A program made the position numbers and the translations under genes. Below are positions 1 to 6,466 of a stretch of 6,466 nt of DNA, piece after piece (position 1 is the stretch's first letter; the number at the start of each line of letters is the position of its first letter). The notes beneath the pieces are model-generated. The model was given only the letters and a program-made list of their open reading frames with translations. It did not search any database and had not been told where the DNA came from. The stretch is from Oscillospiraceae bacterium (GTDB lineage: Bacteria; Bacillota_A; Clostridia; Oscillospirales; Oscillospiraceae): contig JAFQUA010000061.1 of assembly GCA_017408725.1 (NCBI GenBank), positions 1-6,466 of the forward strand, written 5' to 3'.

Positions 1-3223
<3,223 letters not shown>

Positions 3224-3238
3224 AGTGAGGAAACGAAA

Positions 3239-4429
3239 GTGAAAGAAATTTTTCTGCTAAAATTGGGCGAGATCGTCCTGAAAGGCGCCAATAAGCGTCA
3301 GTTTGAAAGCAAGCTGCGTCAGAATGTCCGCCGCCGTATGAAGTCTTACGGTAATTTTGATGTGTATCTGATGCAGTCCACCCTCTATGTAGAGCCCATG
3401 GACGAAGCGTGCGATGTGGACGGCGCATGGGAAGCCTGCCGCAGTGTGTTCGGTGTGGTCAGTCTGTGCCGCTGCCGTCCCTGTGAGAAGAATCTGGATG
3501 CCATTTTTGAGGCAATCGAGAATTATCTGGGTGATGATCTGGATTGCGCCAAGTCTTTTAAGGTAGAATCCAAGCGGTCTGACAAACAGTTCCCCTTGAA
3601 TTCTATTCAGCTTTCTCAGGAGATCGGTGGTCGTTTGGCAGAAGCCCATCCCGATGTGGCGGTGGATGTGCGCCATCCGGATTATACGGTTTATGTAGAA
3701 GTTCGTGACCTTGCGGCCTATGTCCACGGTCCTGCCGAGCCCGGTGCCGGCGGCCTGCCCACCGGTGTGGGCGGCAGAGCCATGTGTCTGCTTTCTGGCG
3801 GTATCGATTCTCCTGTTGCGGCTTATATGATCGCCAAGCGGGGCGTGGAGATCGAGTGCGTTCACTTTTTCTCCTATCCCTATACCTCTCAGCTTGCCAA
3901 GGACAAGGTTATTGAGCTTGCCCGGCTTGTGACCCGTTACTGCGGCAAAATGACGGTGAATATTGTTTCCTTTACAGAAATTCAGGAAACCATTCGAGAT
4001 AACTGCCCCGAGGAATTTTTCACTCTCATCATGCGCCGGTTTATGATGGAAATTTCACAGCGGATTGCCAAGCAGGATGGCTGCGGCGCGCTGATCACCG
4101 GTGAAAACTTAGGTCAGGTGGCATCCCAGACTATGGAAGCCATGGCTGTCACCGGCGCAGTGGTGGATATGCCCATCTTCATGCCCCTGGTTGGTATGGA
4201 CAAGGAAGAGATCGTTACCATTGCCCGTAAGATCGGCACATTGGATACTTCCATCCTGCCTTATGAGGATTGCTGCACGGTCTTTACCCCCAAGCATCCC
4301 AAGACCAAGCCTACCTTAGGTCAGCTTATCAATGCCGAAAAGAATCTGGATCGGGAAGCACTGATGGCAAGAGCTCTTGAAAACGTGGAAAAGGTGACGG
4401 TGAAGTACCATGACGAGCCTGGCATCTGA
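3239..4429 (+). CDS. thiI: tRNA 4-thiouridine synthetase ThiI (short form without rhodanese domain)
   Basis: ThiI uses ATP to adenylate uridine 8 of tRNA and then replaces its oxygen with sulfur, giving 4-thiouridine; in some bacteria it also supplies sulfur for the thiazole of thiamine. Seen: an N-terminal ferredoxin-like region beginning MKEIFLLKLGEIVLKGANK, a THUMP tRNA-binding domain (about 60-165), and a PP-loop adenylation domain with LLSGGIDSP at 184-192. EDCC at 343-346 lies where the PP-loop-domain catalytic cysteine of the family is expected. At 396 residues it ends after the PP-loop domain, as in Bacillus; the E. coli protein has an extra rhodanese domain. Sulfur must therefore come from a separate cysteine desulfurase, none of which is encoded next to it here. 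The start is GTG with TGAGG about eight bases upstream, 15 bases after the comM stop. Its last 20 bases overlap pncC. Confidence 0.96.
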   Translation: MKEIFLLKLGEIVLKGANKRQFESKLRQNVRRRMKSYGNFDVYLMQSTLYVEPMDEACDVDGAWEACRSVFGVVSLCRCRPCEKNLDAIFEAIENYLGDDLDCAKSFKVESKRSDKQFPLNSIQLSQEIGGRLAEAHPDVAVDVRHPDYTVYVEVRDLAAYVHGPAEPGAGGLPTGVGGRAMCLLSGGIDSPVAAYMIAKRGVEIECVHFFSYPYTSQLAKDKVIELARLVTRYCGKMTVNIVSFTEIQETIRDNCPEEFFTLIMRRFMMEISQRIAKQDGCGALITGENLGQVASQTMEAMAVTGAVVDMPIFMPLVGMDKEEIVTIARKIGTLDTSILPYEDCCTVFTPKHPKTKPTLGQLINAEKNLDREALMARALENVEKVTVKYHDEPGI

Positions 4430-4874
4430 GGTTCTTGCTGCCCTTGCCGGTAAGACCCTTGCAACTGCCGAAAGCTGTACCGGAGGTATGATCGGCGCTA
4501 CACTGACGGCGGTCAGCGGCAGTTCTGCAGTTTACAAAGGCGGCATCATCAGCTACTGGAGCCAGATCAAGCAGTCTCTTCTGGGCGTGGATGGGGAAGT
4601 GCTCCGGAAAGTTGGAGCGGTTTCCGCGCCGGTGGCCGAGGCTATGGCGGTCGGCACTAGAAAATTGCTGGAGAGTGATGTTGCAGTGTCCGTTACGGGC
4701 CTTGCTGGCCCCGGTGGCGATGAATTCGGCAATCCAGTGGGAACGGTGTTCATCGGCTATGCAGACGGGGAAAAGACCGTCGTACGGGAGTGCCATTTTT
4801 CCGGAGACAGGGAAGCAGTACGCCGGCAGGCGACTGAAGCAGCGCTGGAAATGGTTATAAAAAATTGCAAATAA
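4410..4874 (+). CDS. pncC: CinA C-terminal-domain protein, nicotinamide-nucleotide amidohydrolase (NMN deamidase)
   Basis: Family knowledge: PncC hydrolyses nicotinamide mononucleotide (NMN) to nicotinic acid mononucleotide and ammonia, recycling the NMN released by NAD-dependent DNA ligase and other NAD-consuming reactions. The 154 residues match the stand-alone domain (about 150-165); the N-terminal molybdopterin-binding-like domain of full-length CinA (about 410 residues) is absent. Seen: TAESCTGG at 19-26, the SGSSAVYKGGIISY segment at 36-49, GAVSAPVAEAMA at 69-80 and TGLAGPGG at 96-103, all hallmarks of the family. The ATG overlaps the end of thiI by 20 bases in another frame, implying translational coupling; a weak AAGGTG lies 13 bases upstream inside thiI. 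Cytoplasmic, with no signal or membrane segment. No terminator separates it from the infC promoter, which begins four bases after its stop. Confidence 0.93.
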   Translation: MTSLASEVLAALAGKTLATAESCTGGMIGATLTAVSGSSAVYKGGIISYWSQIKQSLLGVDGEVLRKVGAVSAPVAEAMAVGTRKLLESDVAVSVTGLAGPGGDEFGNPVGTVFIGYADGEKTVVRECHFSGDREAVRRQATEAALEMVIKNCK

Positions 4875-4878
4875 ATGC

Positions 4879-4907
4879 TTGACAATGAGTAACCCCTGTG
4901 CTATAAT
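4879..4907 (+). promoter_or_regulatory. Consensus sigma-A promoter of infC-rpmI-rplT
   Basis: TTGACA (4879-4884), a 17-base spacer and TATAAT (4902-4907): a perfect vegetative promoter, as expected for a translation operon. It starts four bases after the pncC stop codon. Transcription would begin near 4914, giving a leader of about 140 bases before the infC start at 5054. Confidence 0.92.
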
Positions 4908-4931
4908 ACACGGGTAATAAAGAAGGCTGAA

Positions 4932-4938
4932 CATCCGC
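4932..4938 (+). promoter_or_regulatory. Anti-terminator strand of the infC leader
   Basis: CATCCGC is the exact complement of GCGGATG at 5006-5012, the 5' arm of the terminator. It also repeats the sequence of the terminator's 3' arm (CATCCGC within 5018-5025). Pairing with it would open the terminator and let RNA polymerase enter infC. Confidence 0.7.
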
Positions 4939-4941
4939 CTC

Positions 4942-4965
4942 ACCGTAAGCTTAAAGCGAAACGGT
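4942..4965 (+). other. Leader hairpin with internal loop, candidate L20-binding element
   Basis: ACCGT (4942-4946) pairs with ACGGT (4961-4965). Inside, GCT (4949-4951) pairs with AGC (4955-4957) around a TAA loop, leaving an asymmetric AA/GAA internal loop. The element lies inside the long-range anti-terminator pairing, where a protein-stabilised fold could decide between the two structures. Binding by L20 is inferred, not seen. Confidence 0.55.
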
Positions 4966-5005
4966 ACATATTCCACCTTCCCTAAGGGGATTCTGTGCGA
5001 ATTAT

Positions 5006-5030
5006 GCGGATGCTTCGGCATCCGCTTTTT
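5006..5030 (+). terminator. Attenuator: UUCG-capped intrinsic terminator before infC
   Basis: GCGGATGC (5006-5013), loop TTCG, GCATCCGC (5018-5025), then TTTTT: an eight-pair GC-rich stem closed by the very stable C(UUCG)G tetraloop. It ends 11 bases before the infC ribosome binding site, so it must be bypassed for the operon to be expressed. Confidence 0.92.
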
Positions 5031-5040
5031 GTTGTATAAT

Positions 5041-5047
5041 GGAGGTG
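5041..5047 (+). promoter_or_regulatory. Ribosome binding site of infC (points to an ATC start)
   Basis: GGAGGTG is a near-perfect Shine-Dalgarno sequence. The GGAGG ends eight bases before ATC at 5054. It begins on the third base of the ATG at 5039, so it cannot serve that ATG, which has only the terminator tail upstream. Confidence 0.88.
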
Positions 5048-5053
5048 CTTACC

Positions 5054-5572
5054 ATCGCTAAATTAGATCATCAGCTCAATGAGGAGATCCGCGATAAGGA
5101 GATTCGTTTGATCGGTGCCGACGGTGCCCAGCTGGGTATCGTATCTGCTGACGAAGCCAATGCTATGGCAGAAGATCAGGGTATGGATCTGGTGAAGATC
5201 TCTCCCAATGCCGTTCCCCCCGTCTGTAAGATCATGGACTATTCCAAATTCTGCTACGACCAGAAGAAGCGGGAGAAGGATGCCAAGAAGAACCAGAAGG
5301 TCGTGGAAGTCAAGGAGATCCGCATGAGTCCCGGCATTGACACCAATGACTTCAATACCAAGGTCAAGGCTGCCCAGAAATTCCTGGCAGACGGAAACCG
5401 CGTCAAAGTCAGTGTCCGTTTCCGCGGCCGCGAAATGGCCCACACCAATCTGGGCGAAAAGCTGCTGATGGACTTCGCTGATGCTTGTGCGGAAATTGCC
5501 GGCATGGAAAAGAATCCTAAGCTGGAAGGCCGTTTCATGGCGATGTTTTTAACCCCCAAGAATAGCAAATAA
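5054..5572 (+). CDS. infC: Translation initiation factor IF-3, with probable AUC start codon
   Basis: IF-3 binds the 30S subunit, keeps it apart from 50S and checks the start codon and initiator tRNA. From ATC at 5054 the protein has 172 residues, the usual length: an N-terminal domain (about 1-70) with [23 protein letters not shown], the signature PPVCKIMDY at 55-63, a lysine-rich linker helix ([12 protein letters not shown]), and a C-terminal domain (about 82-172) with [15 protein letters not shown] and [10 protein letters not shown]. An open-frame ATG at 5039 would add five residues (MEVLT) with no family counterpart and no ribosome binding site. Non-AUG starts (AUU and similar) are well known for infC and allow IF-3 to repress its own translation. 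First gene of infC-rpmI-rplT, behind an attenuator leader. Family certain; the ATC start very likely. Confidence 0.95.
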   Translation: MAKLDHQLNEEIRDKEIRLIGADGAQLGIVSADEANAMAEDQGMDLVKISPNAVPPVCKIMDYSKFCYDQKKREKDAKKNQKVVEVKEIRMSPGIDTNDFNTKVKAAQKFLADGNRVKVSVRFRGREMAHTNLGEKLLMDFADACAEIAGMEKNPKLEGRFMAMFLTPKNSK

Positions 5573-5612
5573 GCATATTATTAACGAAAGATACGGAAGG
5601 AGATCACCCACT

Positions 5613-5810
5613 ATGCCCAAGCTGAAAACCCATAGCGGTGCCAAGAAGAGATTCAACCTGACCAAGACCGGTAAGGTTAAGAGAGCTCACGCTTACAAGA
5701 GCCACATCCTCACTAAGAAGACCACCAAGCGTACCCGTCATCTGCGTGCTACCGCTTACGCCGATGTCACCAACATCGACGCAATCAAGAAGATGATTCC
5801 GTACAAGTAA
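5613..5810 (+). CDS. rpmI: 50S ribosomal protein L35
   Basis: A 65-residue, strongly basic protein, the normal length for L35. It begins [14 protein letters not shown], the family signature, and ends in KKMIPYK. L35 belongs to the large ribosomal subunit. The start is ATG with AAGGAG ten bases upstream. It lies 40 bases after infC and 24 bases before rplT, the conserved bacterial order, and should be co-transcribed under the leader attenuator. No oddity seen. Confidence 0.97.
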   Translation: MPKLKTHSGAKKRFNLTKTGKVKRAHAYKSHILTKKTTKRTRHLRATAYADVTNIDAIKKMIPYK

Positions 5811-5834
5811 GGCTAGAATAGGAGGATACGAAAA

Positions 5835-6188
5835 ATGGCAAGAGTTAAAGGCGCGATGATGACGCGCAAGAGAAGAAATGCTACCCTGAAGCTGGCCAAG
5901 GGCTACTGGGGTTCTAAGTCCAAGCACTTTAAGATGGCCAAGCAGCAGGTCATGAAGTCCGGCAACTACGCATTCGCAGGCCGCAAGCTGAAGAAGCGTG
6001 ATTACCGCCGTCTGTGGATTTCCCGTCTGAGCGCTGCTGTCGCTCCCTACGGTCTGAACTACTCCAAGTTCATGAACGGTGTGAAGAAGGCCGGCATCGA
6101 GCTGAACCGCAAGAGCCTGTCTGAGATGGCTATCCATGATGCAGCTGCTTTCGCTGCTATCGTTGAGAAGGCTAAGGCTGCTCTGTAA
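5835..6188 (+). CDS. rplT: 50S ribosomal protein L20 (assembly protein and likely autoregulator)
   Basis: L20 binds 23S rRNA early and is needed for assembly of the 50S subunit. The 117 residues match the family (about 118). Seen: [20 protein letters not shown] at the start, [17 protein letters not shown] (21-37), a basic helical extension with [15 protein letters not shown] (52-66), and the globular C-terminal part [25 protein letters not shown]. The start is ATG with a perfect AGGAGG (5820-5825) nine bases upstream. Last gene of the operon, followed at once by a strong terminator. In Bacillota L20 is the repressor that acts on the infC leader; this is expected here from the leader structure. 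Confidence 0.98.
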   Translation: MARVKGAMMTRKRRNATLKLAKGYWGSKSKHFKMAKQQVMKSGNYAFAGRKLKKRDYRRLWISRLSAAVAPYGLNYSKFMNGVKKAGIELNRKSLSEMAIHDAAAFAAIVEKAKAAL

Positions 6189-6203
6189 TTGAGTTTCGCA
6201 ATT

Positions 6204-6234
6204 AAGACCCTGCCGAATCCGGCAGGGTCTTTTT
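6204..6234 (+). terminator. Intrinsic terminator of infC-rpmI-rplT
   Basis: AAGACCCTGCCG pairs with CGGCAGGGTCTT around an AATC loop: a 12-pair stem followed by a T run (TTTTT counting from 6230). It begins 15 bases after the rplT stop, making it a strong end point for the operon. Confidence 0.95.
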
Positions 6235-6254
6235 GTAAGAGAGTAATGGAAAGC

Positions 6255-6268
6255 TAAATGATCGTTTA
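6255..6268 (+). repeat. Left terminal inverted repeat
   Basis: TAAATGATCGTTTA, exact reverse complement of 6453-6466. A single unpaired T separates it from the inner hairpin at 6270-6284. Confidence 0.85.
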
Positions 6269-6302
6269 TGCGGGCAGTGCCCGCGGACACTTCGCACGCA
6301 CT

Positions 6303-6332
6303 GCGGCGCTTATCGTTTTTGCCCTGCGCCGC
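6303..6332. repeat. Internal inverted repeat (7 pairs)
   Basis: GCGGCGC (6303-6309) and GCGCCGC (6326-6332) are exact reverse complements around a 16-base loop. Its loop holds one arm of a longer-range repeat (TCGTTTTTGC, partner at 6373-6382), so the two pairings compete as alternative folds. Confidence 0.6.
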
Positions 6333-6401
6333 CCGGTAACGATTTTACCCCACAGAACCTAGGCTTTTTGCAGCAAAAACGAATCGAGTGAGCCCAATGG
6401 T

Positions 6402-6428
6402 GTAACGAATACTACTTGTGTTCGTTAC
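6402..6428. repeat. Internal inverted repeat (8 pairs)
   Basis: GTAACGAA (6402-6409) and TTCGTTAC (6421-6428) are exact reverse complements around an 11-base loop. ACGAATCG overlapping its right arm (6427-6434) also occurs as a direct repeat at 6379-6386. Confidence 0.65.
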
Positions 6429-6452
6429 GAATCGTCAGCGGCGACTCGCCGC

Positions 6453-6466
6453 TAAACGATCATTTA
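6453..6466 (-). repeat. Right terminal inverted repeat
   Basis: TAAACGATCATTTA, exact reverse complement of 6255-6268, directly abutting the inner hairpin at 6438-6452 and ending at the last base of the window. Confidence 0.85.

Larger units (their letters stand above)
4914..5030 (+). promoter_or_regulatory. L20-type attenuator leader of the infC operon
   Basis: This untranslated leader lies between a strong promoter and infC. It contains an early hairpin (4942-4965), a segment CATCCGC at 4932-4938 perfectly complementary to GCGGATG at 5006-5012, a pyrimidine/purine hairpin candidate (4978-4990) and a terminator (5006-5030). In Bacillus subtilis the same operon is controlled by ribosomal protein L20, which binds leader RNA that mimics its 23S rRNA site and favours early termination. 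Position, gene order and the two alternative pairings support the same class here. That L20 is the ligand is inferred from the family. Confidence 0.82.
6255..6466. mobile_element. MITE-like non-coding element bounded by 14-base terminal inverted repeats
   Basis: The 212 bases after the rplT terminator have no plausible gene. They begin TAAATGATCGTTTA and end with its exact reverse complement. Just inside each end is a six-pair triloop hairpin: GCGGGC-AGT-GCCCGC (6270-6284) and GCGGCG-ACT-CGCCGC (6438-6452). Further inverted repeats lie inside: GCGGCGC/GCGCCGC (6303-6309/6326-6332), TCGTTTTTGC/GCAAAAACGA (6313-6322/6373-6382), GGTAA/TTACC (6335-6339/6345-6349) and GTAACGAA/TTCGTTAC (6402-6409/6421-6428). 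Terminal repeats, small size, no coding frame and an intergenic site downstream of a terminator fit a miniature inverted-repeat element. The right end falls exactly on the window edge, so a target-site duplication cannot be checked and the repeat may continue. It could instead be a structured intergenic repeat of a REP/ERIC kind. Confidence 0.6.

Noticed and set aside
3257..3865. A 202-codon open frame on the minus strand inside thiI
   Set aside because: It lies wholly inside a gene with clear ThiI motifs, has no ribosome binding site and no recognisable fold. The minus-strand frames at 2940-3428 and 4329-5021 were rejected for the same reasons.
5035..5040. TATAAT just before infC as a second promoter
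   Set aside because: The bases 17 upstream (GCTTCG) are part of the terminator stem and bear no resemblance to a -35 box. A start point here would also fall inside or beyond the ribosome binding site.
5604..6290. A 228-codon open frame on the minus strand across rpmI and rplT
   Set aside because: It runs antisense through two certain ribosomal protein genes and the operon terminator. The translation shows no domain, so it is a shadow.
6255..6466. CRISPR array or tRNA-like gene in the terminal non-coding stretch
   Set aside because: There are no regularly spaced direct repeats and no tRNA cloverleaf. The repeats are inverted and of differing sequence, which fits an inverted-repeat element better.

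Overview
The window looks like ordinary core chromosome from an anaerobic, low-oxygen Gram-positive bacterium. Pyruvate:ferredoxin oxidoreductase points to strict anaerobic pyruvate metabolism. The infC-rpmI-rplT operon behind an attenuator leader, strong AGGAGG-type ribosome binding sites and a ThiI without a rhodanese domain all fit Bacillota. The fairly GC-rich codon use suggests a clostridial gut lineage such as Oscillospiraceae/Ruminococcaceae; that family-level guess is inference from style, not from a search.

Layout: bases 1-1489 (minus strand) hold the first 496 codons of nifJ (PFOR), which runs off the left edge. A 216-base divergent intergenic region carries one promoter for nifJ and one for a plus-strand operon, comM-thiI-pncC (1706-4874). 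These three genes are 15 bases apart and then overlapping. Four bases after pncC a perfect-consensus promoter starts the translation operon infC-rpmI-rplT (5054-6188). Its leader of about 125 bases has the parts of an L20-type transcription attenuator: a hairpin, an upstream anti-terminator segment, and a UUCG-capped terminator just before infC. The operon closes with a strong intrinsic terminator (6204-6234). The last 212 bases (6255-6466) are bounded by a perfect 14-base inverted repeat and full of smaller inverted repeats; this looks like a non-coding MITE-like element.

How the genes work together: IF-3, L35 and L20 are made in step with ribosome assembly. L20 is expected to feed back on the leader RNA. 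IF-3 is expected to limit its own synthesis because infC appears to start at a non-canonical AUC codon (5054), not at the ATG five codons upstream. In the upstream operon ComM (recombination branch migration), PncC (NMN recycling) and ThiI (tRNA 4-thiouridine) are co-transcribed; a link between ComM and PncC through DNA uptake or repair is possible but inferred.

I found no clear undescribed multi-gene system. The points most worth a second look are the terminal inverted-repeat element, the attenuator architecture and the AUC start of infC.
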